Positions 24,570 to 35,539 of a stretch of DNA of 64,000 nucleotides are shown here, piece after piece. Source of the stretch: Lenzites betulinus (taxonomy: Eukaryota > Basidiomycota > Agaricomycetes > Polyporales > Polyporaceae); NCBI GenBank assembly GCA_022264855.1, contig JABYQU010000009.1:744001-808000 (forward strand). The letters run 5' to 3'. Each line of letters starts with the position of its first letter. Position 1 is the first letter of the stretch. A model generated the notes under the pieces. That model saw nothing but the letters and a program-made list of their open reading frames with translations. It had not been told where the DNA came from and ran no database searches. The position numbers were made by a program, and so were the translations under genes.

Positions 24570-25993
24570 ATGGATCCCGAACTTTCTGCAGCGGTCGCGT
24601 CGCTGCCCCCTTTGCCTCCTCCAGAAGGCCCGCCGACGCTTGAATATCTGCGGGCTATATCCAAAACCCTGTTTGATGTGCCGTTCAGAGCTTGGCAGGT
24701 ATCACAGCTTCCCCCAGGTGAGCAGGCAAGGTCCCTGGCAAAGGCTTAACCTGTTGCTGACAAGTATTCCGCACGTAGAGTCCACCTATGTGGTACAAGA
24801 CCGATTGATTCCTGTCGAGGGCGGCGAAATCACCATTCGGACTGTCGTGCCGGCGGATGAGGATCCAAACGCGACTTTCCCGATCCTGTTCAAGCAACAC
24901 GGAGGAGGTATGTACCGACTCCGATTTCTCCGGAATAGACGTGAACTGCTCGCTGTAGGATTTATGTTTGGCGACATCGATACGTGGGATTACTATCTTC
25001 GCCGGTTGTGCGTCGACCTCAGAATATCTGTGGTCAACGTCGGTTATCGGTCAGTCATCTGAGGACACAATTCCCTGTGCATCGCTCATGCCTTCCTGCC
25101 GCATCTTTTCGAAACGCCTCCAGCCTGTGCCCAGAACATAGCTACGATACTCCAGTGAACGACTGCTTCGCTGCGCTGAAATGGGTGCGTAAATAATCTT
25201 ATACAACCATGCACAACCCCTCAAGACTTTCCATAGACGGTTGAGAATACGGCAGCCCTGAAGGCAGACCTGTCAAAGGGACTTATCCTGATGGGCGACT
25301 CTGCTGGCGCTAACATCGCCGCAGTGCTTGCGCACGAAGCGCGCGACGACCCATTCTTCCGGGGCCGGCAGCCCACGGGCCAGTTCCTCTGCGAGCCGTT
25401 CGTCGCCTATCCTAGCGTGTATCCCGAGGCGTACGTCGACGCGGTCGTATCCCACCCCCAGTGCTTGTGAATGCTAATTTCCACTTTGTAGGCTCAAGTC
25501 CGAGTTCCGCTCGTTGGAAGAGAACAAGGGGTATGTGTACCAGCCTTTCACGGCGAGCTACGCGGGGCTTGAACAAACGGAGGGTATGCTGCTCAAGCCG
25601 GGCATGATCTTTCAGACCGAACTGACGCGCTCGGACACACAGCGATGCTTAACGCTTCCCCGACCGACCCGCGGTGCTCTCCGCTCCTGTACGCATCGCA
25701 TGCAGAGCTGCCCCCGGCGTACATTCAGGCCATGGGCATCGACCCACTCCGCGACGACGCGTACGTGTACGAGAAGGTGCTGAGGGAGGCAGGGGTGAAG
25801 ACAAAGCTCGATCTGTGCGTCGCATCTCATCTCAGTCCCTTGTTTGTCGTCTTACACTCCCTTGCTGTTGCGTTTCAGGTATCCGGGCGTTGGTCATGGG
25901 TTCCATGCGCAGTTCCCGACGATAACGATAGCGACCAAGCTGTGGGCCGATTTCCGCAAGGGATTGGAGTGGCTTCTGCAGCGGGGTGAATAG
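24570..25993 (+). CDS. Alpha/beta hydrolase, hormone-sensitive-lipase (HSL/GDXG) type esterase
   Basis: Eight exons: 24570-24717, 24779-24907, 24959-25049, 25124-25184, 25237-25430, 25492-25583, 25643-25814 and 25879-25993, giving 333 aa. The oxyanion motif H-G-G-G is at residues 90-93. The nucleophile is Ser165 in GDSAG, the likely acid is Asp272 in GIDPLRDD and the base is His302 in GVGHGFH. The order and spacing match the HSL branch of alpha/beta hydrolases, which hydrolyse short-chain esters or lactone-type substrates. No signal peptide is present, so it is probably cytosolic. The usual YRLAPEH is here YRLCPEH. The natural substrate cannot be told from sequence. Confidence 0.9.
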
Positions 25994-27541
25994 AGCACCG
26001 GGAGTCGATCGATCTATGCTCAGGGACGGCTGGAAGGATATAAAGGATCCGTACAAGCAGAAAAAGCATGAATGGTCGCGTAATACGCAAATGTGAAAGC
26101 TACAGCTGTTGCATACTAGTGGAGATATAACGTGCCTCATAGAGTTCCTTTGAGTGTGCGAATTCCCGCACCTCGCAGATATCCAACAAATTCGCAGTTT
26201 CCTCTAGACTGGTTTCTGGGAGCTCGGAAACCCTGCTGGATCAAGTGGCTCCAGCTGACGTTATTGAGACTAGAGGCCATAGCTTTGCACGATCTCGTTT
26301 CTAATCTTCGTTCCTAGATCTACAGTTAATGTGGCTGTGTTTTTGACCTTTTGGCTGTCTGCTAGCAGATGCCAGACTCTGGCAGATCAGCTGAGGCAAA
26401 AATCTGAATCAAGGAACACAGTGAGACACAAACGACAGGCTATGCTAACAAGAAATACTTTGTGTCAACGACCAGTATCCCAATCAAGGCCCGGTGAATA
26501 AGGGACATACTACCGCAAGAGCACATCAGAAATTAGGGCCCGCATAAATCTGGTCGTCATCATCGAGGTTTGTGTGCTTAGAGGCAGCTGGGACTGGTTG
26601 GGTTCCAAAAGGTTCCAAACTTGCAGCTGATAGATGATAACACGCAGGGACGGGGTGAATGTGAACGCGATCTACGGGGCCTGTACCCTGCTCAATCAGT
26701 TGTCAACGTTGAGCAGGTTCGATCATGTTTGCGTCATATATCGATGGCGTCTCTCTATATTCTATTCCATGCGAGGGATACGGGGAGTCCTTAACCGCGT
26801 TAAAACGATAGCACGCACCGTGGCACAGCGAGGTTATTGCACTCACCAGCAGAAGTCAGGGCTCAAGTATTCCTTGTTGTACAAGGCCTGTGTGATGTGC
26901 AGATATTTTGTGTCAACCCGTCTAGCTCACGTAGAATATGTGCGTACCACGTCTCGACCAGGTACTTATCGTACCGGAGCACAGAGCGATGTAGTTTTAA
27001 TACTCGACCCGGGCTCGGAGTAAGAGAGGCTTCTCTAACGTGCTTCAAGCCTGGGGCCTGAGGTCGTCTTCACGAGCAGAATCAGCTGCAAGACGAAGCT
27101 GTCCTAACTTCTATGCGGTCACATATTCAATTGCAGCTCTTAGAGAAGAATGCTTGTCACCTCGAATCGTTCGTCGCTGTTATGCACTGCAACACTGACC
27201 AGTAATCAGTATCAGAGCAGGCTGCACAAAGGTTGGGGGCTTGACTAGTGACATGAACAGTCGATATGGCTGCATGTGTGGTTAAAACTCCGGTGCAAGA
27301 CGCCCGATTTCAGCGGAGTGGTCTGATAACAGGCGCCGGTATAGTGACGTAGATGACTAGTACAATAAGTAACTAACATCAATATTCCGCCAACTCCCTC
27401 TTCTCCAGCTCTTCTCACTCGGAACCCACCTTCTCACTTTCTCTCTGCTCGGCTAGCTGTCTCATCAAAAAACTAGAGGTTGGCTAACGAGTGTACCCGT
27501 TTCACTAGTGAAGCATAGTAAAGCACTGGAGCTAGGCGACA
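25994..27541. other. Intergenic, AT-richer, no recognisable gene
   Basis: About 1.55 kb with scattered short open frames only. A CT-rich promoter-like stretch at 27395-27460 precedes the RMD1 gene. Confidence 0.4.
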
Positions 27542-29526
27542 ATGTCAAATCCTCAACCCTCCCGACCGCTCGCGGTGACTACCCCTTCATTTCGCACCCG
27601 ACCGGTGCGGTCTGCGTCGGCGACTGCTCGTCCTCTAGCCCGAAGGCCCTCCGTTTCTGGGATGGCCCTGGCGAATCCCGTTGCGGGAGGGGCAAAGGCC
27701 CAGAGAACGTCCAAAACCACGCAGAAGCTCGTAGTGCTGCCGTCCGCGCCGCAGACGAAACCGCTCGCGCTTCAACCGGAGGAGGACGAGGAGCAGCTGC
27801 TCGGATACGAGACGGACCAAGGCGTGCGCGAGCATAAAAGCGCGGGGGAGCGCATGAGCAAGGACCGGCGGGAGGAGGCCGGGTTCAGACGCATAACGGC
27901 GTACTGCGTCGCGGGGAACTTGAAGATGAAGCTCCTCACTAGCTTCCTCAAGCGGGAGCACAACGTGAAGCCGCGCGTTTATGACGAGGCGTTGTATGTT
28001 GTAAGTGCATGTTCTCATTACACCAGAGGAAGGGATTTTGAACTCGTGAGCGTAGATGTACCACCTTCCTCTTCTCCCTGGCTATGGTCCGGGGTCGAAC
28101 ATTCGATCATCGGCTCCCCCGTTCACTCCAGGAAACGAGGACCCGAGTTCTGGCCTTTCCGAGGCGGAAGAGGATGGTTACCAGGGGACCTACTTCAACT
28201 CATTGGAATCCCCAGAGCCTACCCCCCAGATAGAAGGGTTTATGCCCTCCGCGTCTCCTGAGACGGCCACCCACGGATCACACGCCACAAATCCCGAGGA
28301 GTTACAAGCAGCCGCTGAAGAGCAGGCGCGGGTCACACAACAGCTCACTGTCGCGGTTAATGCGGAGGAACGCGAGCATGAACCGTCTAAGAGCGAGACC
28401 TCGCGGCCCAAGAGGATCAGCAGGCGCAAGACGAAATCCGAGGTCGAGAACTTTGCCGAGGCCGTGTTCTTTGACTACGGTGTCATTGTGTTCTATGGTT
28501 TCCGAGAAGACCAGGAGCTGGGGATCCTCGAGGACGTCGAGGCAGCCGGGATCTTGCTCAGAAAGATCCCGCACGACGACTGGGAAGTCGAAGCATTCCA
28601 TTACGCGGTATATTGCTCTCAACATGGACGTAACGGTACATGTATGCTGATGAATGCCCTATAGCATGATCCCAACATCGCCTTCCCTCGCATATTCAAC
28701 GATTTTTTCAGTAGGCATTCGCAGCACATGCATTATTGGCACCCAGCCGCTCACCGTGTAAACTTTCAGCTTTTAAGACCCACTCGCACCTCCTCCAGCT
28801 CTCCGTCGCGCACGCGCTCGCACAGTCGACGCTCCTCGCGCACTACGAAACACTTGCGCATCGGATCCTGTCCTCGCCGCGCACGCGCTCAATCCCGCTC
28901 CAGCTCGCGTCCACAGGCGTGCTTGCACTCTCGCGTACGGACGCGCTGAAGCTCACCGGGCGACTTTTTTCTCTGCGGCGGGACGTCAACTTGGTCAGCA
29001 ACGTGCTCGACGTGCCTGAACTGTTCTGGGACGAAGCGAGCTTGAAGGCGCTCTACGATGCGGTGCGCGAGTACATGGAGATTGGGCCGCGTGTGCAGGT
29101 ACTGAACGAGAAGATTGCTGTAACGGAGGATCTGGTGAGTGCAAATAGAAAGCGTTGCGGACTTCGCTGATGGCGAGGCTGGTAGTTGGGTGCGATACAC
29201 GATCATCTGAACACAAACGCGATGGACCGCATAACCTGGATTATTATCTGGTATGTTCACAATCCACTCTTCTCACCGAGCCACACGTACTCATCATTTC
29301 ACCTCTCCAGGCTCATCGTTGTGGCATGTCTGGTCGAAGCGGTATGTCATCTGTCTCTCCTAGGCTTCCGGAGCTCACCTTCCTGCGTTAGGGCGAGGTG
29401 ATTGCGCGTTTGATTGTGCACGCAACCATGGGCAGTGGCTCCGCGCCATCTCCCGAACAGGTCCTTGCGAGCATGTCGCGCGAGGAGGCATTGGCCGCAT
29501 TGGACCGTATTGCCCGTGGGCTTTGA
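27542..29526 (+). CDS. RMD1: RMD1/RMND1-type DUF155 membrane protein
   Basis: Seven exons: 27542-28000, 28056-28607, 28665-28710, 28770-29134, 29186-29250, 29311-29341 and 29392-29526, giving 550 aa. A disordered basic N-terminus is followed by the conserved block ITAYCVAGNLKMKLLTSFL with YDEALYVMYHLPLLPGYG. A Ser/Glu-rich insert follows, then the DUF155 core (AEAVFFDYGVIVFYGF, ELGILEDVE, FKTHSHLLQLSVAHALAQS). The C-terminus has the long helix of the family and a single hydrophobic segment, ITWIIIWLIVVACLVEA, near residues 490-506. Yeast RMD1 and RMD8 are needed for meiotic nuclear division and related proteins act in mitochondrial organisation; the function in this fungus is inferred. The insert between the two conserved blocks (about 110 residues) is unusually long. 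Confidence 0.9.
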
Positions 29527-29838
29527 TTCGTTCACAGGGCGCGATCGTGGATACCTCTTCTGGACGCATGTGTATAGTATAGCCCGCAACTCACAATCTC
29601 TTGCTTTGTGCGATTGAGATAGCCAATGGACTGCGTCGGCCTCGGAGTACCGCTGCGGTTACTAGTGACGGTAACATGCGACCCCTTCACCAGATCTCAG
29701 ACGCAGGATATTCCACAACAGTTTGGATTCGCTCTCGTCACCTACGACTCCTTAACACAACCTACACATACGGCTACAATCCTCGCCGTCGATGCTTCCC
29801 CGACGACTTCAGCGCCATCGCTCCCCTGATGAAGGGCT
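29527..29838. other. Short intergenic between convergent RMD1 and small-family copy 3
   Basis: About 310 nt of 3' flanking DNA. The right half (from about 29760) belongs to the duplicated segment shared with 38.9-40.0 kb. Confidence 0.4.
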
Positions 29839-30087
29839 CTACGAGGTGGCGATGGCGTGCAAGCCGTTGAAGGTAACGGTGCTGTTCACCTTCACGTACA
29901 CGCCGCCGCGGTCGGTGTCGTTGCCGTTCTTGAAGGCGACGAGCTCCCAGCCGTCGCGGGCCCAGGAGTCGCGCGCGCCGGGGGCGAGTGTGAACCAGTT
30001 GTCGTTCGCGGACGGACGCGAGTACTTGGACACGAAGAGGGTGATCGGGCTGGACGTGTTGTTGATCACGATGATGCTGCCGGTCAT
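29839..30087 (-). CDS. Uncharacterised small basidiomycete protein, family copy 3
   Basis: 82 aa from the ATG at 30087. It begins TGSIIVINNTSSPITLFVSKY, has the core WFTLAPGARDSWARDGWELVAF, then DTDRGGVYVKVNSTVTFNGLH. The sequence GWE[LV]V[AG]FKN and a Thr-Gly-Ser-Ile-Ile start group it with copies 4 and 5 against copies 1 and 2. The leader intron spans 30270-30088 (donor GTACGC, acceptor CAG next to ATG) and a TATA element (tttttatac) lies at 30321-30329. Function unknown. Confidence 0.8.
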   Translation of the reverse strand: MTGSIIVINNTSSPITLFVSKYSRPSANDNWFTLAPGARDSWARDGWELVAFKNGNDTDRGGVYVKVNSTVTFNGLHAIATS

Positions 30088-30270
30088 CTGTACACCAGCG
30101 CGGGGCAGGTGAGCGACGAGCGGGTAGGTAACTTGAGGTCACGTACGACTGTTGATGCTTGGGTTGCCTGGGTTGGAACTGAGGAACTGGTTTCAGCGAT
30201 GTCTCGACTGTGGGCAGTAAAAGGTGAGCAAGATGCAGTAGCTCAGAAAGCCTGGTCTGTGAATGCGTAC
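30088..30270 (-). promoter_or_regulatory. Leader (5' UTR) intron of small-family copy 3
   Basis: 183 nt with donor GTACGC after CTTGA and acceptor CAG touching the ATG. Copy 5 has the same donor hexamer in the same place. From 30271 to 31397 there is no further gene, only promoter and duplicated flank. Confidence 0.6.
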
Positions 30271-31397
30271 TCAAGATGTTGGTTGTAGCTGCTGCTGGAG
30301 ATACTGCGAGACCTCAACTCCTTTTTATACTTCTCCAGGGCGTCCTGCCATCATGCGCAGGTAGGCCACACCTCAGTGCAAGCCAAGCGAACGTGTACAG
30401 CCCAAATGCAGAGCACGCGCGAAGGCCGACACACGCTTGGCAAGCCTGAGATCCCGGAGCGCGGGGCAAGAAACGCGAGCGCCGGGCCAAACGAAAGGCC
30501 CGGTGTATTGGCCGGGAACATCGGACTCAGAAGCTGTTCTCTGCACACCTTCACACCACATGACGCGACCGTCGGGATGGAGGCATGCATGCTTCGGCTA
30601 TGGTGAACCGTTGTACTGTGGGCCACTAGTGCGCATGCCGGGCGGCAGGTGTTGGCCTTCGTGCGTACGCGTTGTAGCTACGAAGGCTCTGACGTACGCC
30701 ATGGTCCGGATCAGCGGAGGCATAGATCTTTTGAAAATCCCCGGTCGTCTTCGATGCTGTCCTCGTCCGGGATAGAGCAGCGGGGCGCGTTTGACAAGCA
30801 AACACCGGAGTTCGATGATTCGAAACCGGATATTCCTCCAGAGCTTGTCCGTCCGCACACGGCGAGCACCGTATGGATGCAATTTGCGCAACTGTTGTGG
30901 AGAATAATGTTCGGGTTCTCGTGGATCCGCACGGGGTCACTTCGCCACTTCCTCCTAGTCTGGGGCGTGTCATAAGTCCACGAAGACAATATTGAAGAAA
31001 CTCCTCCCCCTTGAAGCGCCAGGCCTGGGCCATTGGTGCGTCGAGTGCCATGTCGGCCCACGGTCACTCTCGGTGTGTTGTATATGATTCGATTCGCAAT
31101 TCCTCCTGAGTGTGTGTTTCTTACAGGATTCTTGGTATGCTTTTGCTGTATCATCATGGTCTACCCGTCTTGGGGTGTAGCACAGCCACGGCCAACATAG
31201 TCACAGGAACGAAGTGGTCAAGAAATGATTTACATTCACTTTCCTAGGTTACGACGCGCCAGGTAATAGTACAGCTTCTCAACGCCTCCAGGTACAAGAC
31301 ATGGGTCTGGGCACACTACTTCTGTCAGTGATACACCGACAACGCCAACCAGCCCTGTGTGTAGTAAGACGGCGGAGTGGGATGAAAGTTTCGTGAT

Positions 31398-31646
31398 CTA
31401 CCCCCAGGTGATGTTGTGCAACCCGTGGAAGGTGACAGTGGAGTCCACGCGGACGTACACGCCCCCGCGGTCGCTGTCCCTGTCGTTCTTGAAGGCGACG
31501 ACCTCCCAGCCGTCACGGGCCCACGAGTCACGCGCGCCGGGGGCGAGTGTGAACCAGCTGTCGTCCGCGGACGAGCGCGAGTACTTGGACACGAAGACGT
31601 GGCACGGGCTGGATGTGGCGTTGAAGACAATGATGCTGCCGGTCAT
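31398..31646 (-). CDS. Uncharacterised small basidiomycete protein, family copy 4
   Basis: 82 aa from the ATG at 31646, beginning TGSIIVFNATSSPCHVFVSKY. The core is WFTLAPGARDSWARDGWEVVAF, with DSDRGGVYVRVDSTVTFHGLHN near the end. An upstream in-frame ATG at 31706 lies inside the leader intron and is unlikely to be used. The intron spans 31832-31647 (donor GTAAGC). Differs from copy 3 at roughly a fifth of positions by eye. Ends in NITWG instead of NITVS or ATS. Confidence 0.8.
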   Translation of the reverse strand: MTGSIIVFNATSSPCHVFVSKYSRSSADDSWFTLAPGARDSWARDGWEVVAFKNDRDSDRGGVYVRVDSTVTFHGLHNITWG

Positions 31647-31832
31647 CTGTGCGGTGCGGGAGTAGCTCGTGAGCCGGGGTGGCAAATGGTAGAATATAGA
31701 GACCATACGTTTTTCCGAGTGGTTGGATGATTGAATAGAGCTAGTAGGGTGCGGTTTGAGTGAATTTCGACTGCCGAAAGATAAGTGTTGCGGTCAGCAA
31801 AGATCCATGTGTGGGGAAGGGTAGTAGCTTAC
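31647..31832 (-). promoter_or_regulatory. Leader (5' UTR) intron of small-family copy 4
   Basis: 186 nt, donor GTAAGC, acceptor CAG immediately before ATG. A TATA-like ttatac is present near 31885-31890. Confidence 0.55.
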
Positions 31833-33491
31833 AGAGAATGCAGATATGCTGAGGCCTGGGGTATCTGCGCCGTTTCACTCCCCCTCTTATACAGCTTTTA
31901 GGCGTCCATTCGTTTTATATGCGTAGGTCATACTTTCCACCGCTCGCTCAACTTTCACAGGGAGCCGAACAGTGCAAAGCTTGGGACCCACGGGGTGCGG
32001 GGCCAAGTCTTGGATCCGAGCGCCGGGGGTGTCTATACGTACGTCGAGCTGCCTGTTATACATCTCGCCCGAGGCATCGGAGGCTATCCTCACATCTTGG
32101 CAGCCATATGACTGGGGTATCGGTGAGTGAAGAGAGTAGGCAAAGCACTCACCTTGGCTAAGATGGTAAGTCGCGGTGGATCACGATGTCCACGGGCAGC
32201 GAATCAAAGTCATTTTACCCACTGCCCGAAGGACCCTTGACGTATGTCGCTTTGTTCTGTTCGGTATATATCGTCAGGGTTTTGACCCCCATAGAGTGGC
32301 TACCTCAGGACCTGCGTTTTGCCTTCCAAATTTGAGCAGCCGAGCATCTTGGAAGAGTGAAGCATGTATATGATCATGTGCATGAACCCCCAGATCGCGC
32401 GCCCAGTGGTGCATCGCAAGCTACATGTGTGTGAAACACCTTAGTAGAAATCATAGTGCCCACAGAAGACTTGTTGAACAAGCATCTCGTCACCTTGCAT
32501 CCCCATGCGAGTGTCGAGTCCGCGGAGATGACGAGGGTGGACATACCTGCTGCATTGCACGGACTGGTTGCACGCACCAGCCTGAGCACAAGGTGAGTTG
32601 GAAGAGACAAATGCAAACCACTCGGTCGTCTGTTCGCCCCTCAGGCCTCCGAAAAGGCGTGCGAGGAACAACTTGGAGTACCAACGAAGCATGTCAAAGC
32701 GCCACCTCCATCGAGGTGAGGTGGAGGACACGAGGTCAACAACTGAGCCGATAGAGACAAATCATTTTCTTCACTTTCTCTCTGCGACAAGGGAGAAAAA
32801 GCACTTCGGGTGACGGTGCGCAATGACGGTAGCAGTGGATGCCAGCGAGCCTGCTGTTTAATATAGTAAATGCTATTAATATGTAGTACCCTGAGTGCGC
32901 ATAGAGCTACTCCCCTAGAAATGCTTTGCAGTCATGGGGCCTGGCATTTGCGAACAGTCACCGGATGGGTTAGCCACAAGTGCGCACATCTCGATATCGT
33001 TCTTGATAGTATGGCCAAGTTGAAGGTCGTCTCGGAGGTTGAAGCTGGTTGAAGGCGAAATGTCGGGCGCTTGCAAACACCAGGATGATGGTATAGGAAT
33101 GTGGTGGTGGCGCAGGTGGTGGATATAACTGGAGAAACGGATCAAATTGCTCAAGCGCACTGTATGCGCTTCTAAATACGTACACCGGGTCGGAGACGAA
33201 TAACAGGAGAATGAATGTGGACTTACGAGTTGGACTAGAACTATACTGTACAGTGGTACGTATACGTGGTGTGGCATTCCCGAACAGATGTCGGGGAGAT
33301 ATGGTGCGGGTGGTGGTACAGTGCGGAGGGGATTAGGTTGTGGGCTGAGCTATACGATATCTACTCGTACTGGTACATTGCCGTGCGGTCCGTGAGAATG
33401 GAGTGGGCGGCGTAACGAGAGGAGGGGGAATATACAGGTACAGAGGCAAAGAGAGACAGAGTGGAGGGCAGTGGGTAGCGGCACAGGGTGC
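31833..33491. other. Intergenic, no recognisable gene; contains a dispersed repeat
   Basis: About 1.66 kb between copy 4 and the next gene on the same strand. Only short unconnected frames. The part at 32930-33110 is a repeat described separately. Confidence 0.4.
32930..33110 (-). repeat. Dispersed repeat, copy a (minus orientation)
   Basis: The reverse complement reads ataccatcatcc...gcaagcgcccgacatttcgccttc, then about 90 nt later gtgactgttcgcaaatgcc and ggccccatgactgcaaag. The same blocks in the same order occur on the plus strand at 38418-38700, where the spacer between them is longer. No terminal inverted repeats or coding capacity were recognised. Confidence 0.55.
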
Positions 33492-34144
33492 TCAATCAAT
33501 CCTGCTGAGGATCGTCATGAGCCCGGGCACGTTCCGCGCATTCTCGAGCGCCACCGGCCGCTGAGGGTCACGCTTATCTGAGCGTGCTGCCGACGCGGAA
33601 TAATGCACCTGTCGCGAATGTGTTAACATCTCTCGCATCTACGAACATGAATAAGATACGCACGTCAACCTTGAATGTGCCGTCGGCCCTATGCCTGGGC
33701 CCGCAAATCATGCACGTCCACCTACATGCGCGCACGTCCGCATGAGCGCGCCATTACACACAGTCATGACAGGAGAAAGACGCACAGTTCGTCAACCAAG
33801 ACATTCGCGCCGTACGTCTGCGCCTTCTGGTACAGCGCGCCACGCACCGCCCGCACCAGCTTGGTGGCGTCGACGCCATCACGACACACGAACGACTCGC
33901 GCTGTTCCAGGTGGATCTTCTCGGGGGAAACCGCGCCCTGCAGCGCAGGGTGCGTCTGCGGCTCGTCGCCTGAAGACGATGCGATGTGGTGGGACTTGTC
34001 CTTGGAGCGCTGCCTGCGCATGCGGACGAAGATGTTCGCGACGCTGGACACGCTGAGCGGCATCGGGTTATGGCTGGAGGACGCGGACTCGGAAGACGAG
34101 CGGGCGACAAGCGGGGAGGGCGGTGGCGAAGATAGCGTGGTCAT
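33492..34144 (-). CDS. Unrecognised conserved-looking 177 aa protein
   Basis: Exons 34144-33786, 33721-33664 and 33608-33492, 177 aa. The N-terminal 75 residues are Ser/Pro-rich with a basic patch (VRMRRQRSKDKSHH). The rest looks folded: VDATKLVRAVRGALYQKAQ, YGANVLVDELWTCMICG, DGTFKVDVHYSASAARSD, then PQRPVALENARNVPGL. The alternation of a long helix, a G-A-N-x-L-V-D strand and a K-V-x-V-x-Y strand recalls small alpha/beta domains such as YbjQ, but this is a weak structural impression, not a match. A TATA-like ttataa lies about 120 nt upstream of the ATG. Function unknown. Confidence 0.75.
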
Positions 34145-35539
34145 CGTGGGCTACGTTGTGGTCGATGAGATGAGAAAGAGAGGATTGAGATAATGGGAGG
34201 AAGAGAAAGGTGTTGACTGCGGCAGGCGAAGTGCGCCCGACTCATGTTCTTGTCCCGCGCTCCCTTATAAGGCAATGTCTCTTCCTATTACGTCTCACCG
34301 AGTCTCGCCGGCCCCGCTGCCAGTTCTTGCGCGCCATACACACGATATTACCTTGATATTACCTTGCATAGCAAGACATTCGATGCTGCAGATCGAATGA
34401 GCTGCTCGACTTGTGTTCAGATCATAGTACAAGATGGCGTCCAGGTTAGTAAGAGTCGAGCTAGCGCGATATATCATGTGTTTTGTGGCCTGTGCTGAAT
34501 GCTGGGAGGCCGTAGTGACATCAGCAAAACCGCTTTTTGCTCCCAATTCCTTCCAAGCGCTTGCAAGTGCTCCGAATTCGCGGGATCACTTCCATTACGA
34601 GGTCAAAGTTTACGGGGTTTCTCTCGGTATTGGGGATTCACTAGAAATCACTGGGAGCGCTCCTAAACCCAACGAGCACGCATGCTCTTTGCGAGTGATT
34701 ATTTAATTTGCGAGCACATGGAAGTACATCCATGCAAACCCAGCAATATGTATTAAAAAAAGAAATCATATTCCCATTCGAGCGACCAGCAGTAGTCGCT
34801 CGAGCAAGAGCCAGAATCAGAGCGAGAAATTGTGTCATTCCAAGGTGCTAGTACAGAGTATACTAGGAAATCCACATCGGACAGCATGATAAAGTTCTTA
34901 CATACGTGATGAGGGCGTAAAGCATGTTTGAGGGTTGGGGATACTGTAAAGGTAAGCGGAGTTGATGACTCGAGGACCTATGGAAGTAACAAGACATTGA
35001 GTAAATGGAGCACTTGGCTGGAACAGTGCATACATACCTAGATACTTCACTGCATCAACACTGAAAATAGTACATCAGAGTGCTATGCGATGATTAGTAC
35101 AGAGTCCAGACTGAATGCCGACTCACCGAGATCCTAGGTGTGAAGCGAGATGGTTAGTCTTTTCCTCGCGAGTTAGCTGCTGAAACACACGGTGGAACTA
35201 CAAGTACTCACAGGATGTAGCGCAGTCCAAAGAAATATTAGTAGTCAGATACTCACCGATGAGTCGACTGGTCTTTGATAAGTAATGACGAAAGACTTAC
35301 ATGGCCAGTGGGACGCGGGAGGAGGGAGGAGAGAGGAGGGGATACGGGCCAGAGAAGAGCGGTCAACCTAAGTGCGCGAAAGCAAGGAAATCCCACAACG
35401 CCTGCAGAAATAATTTCATGGGCTTGGACGCGCACGGCAAGTACTGCAGTACGAGGAGAGCTAGGTCTCGTATACAAGACGCGATGGTGAGCAAGATACA
35501 TTGTTGGTGCAGTAGATGTTTACACAGCGAGGAACACGC
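34145..35539. other. Intergenic with possible short minus-strand exons
   Basis: On the minus strand between 35310 and 34880 several GT...AG-bounded short stretches occur. Examples are one reading VDAVKYLG near 35064-35041 and one reading PRVINSAYLYSIPNPQTC near 34976-34925, which join in frame across an intron ending CCATAG. Upstream pieces do not join cleanly, so no gene is called. The remainder is AT-rich. Confidence 0.3.

Larger units (their letters stand above)
29760..30860. repeat. Segmental duplication, unit A (carries small-family copy 3)
   Basis: By eye this segment resembles 38920-40025 along its whole length. Shared parts are the 3' flank (around cgatgcttccccgacgacttc), the coding region, the leader with TATA (tttttatac), a promoter block around gaaacgcgagcgccgg and ggcccggtgtattgg, and a distal block around gcaaacaccggagttc. 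Similarity extends well beyond the coding part, so the unit was copied as DNA. Boundaries are approximate. Confidence 0.6.
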
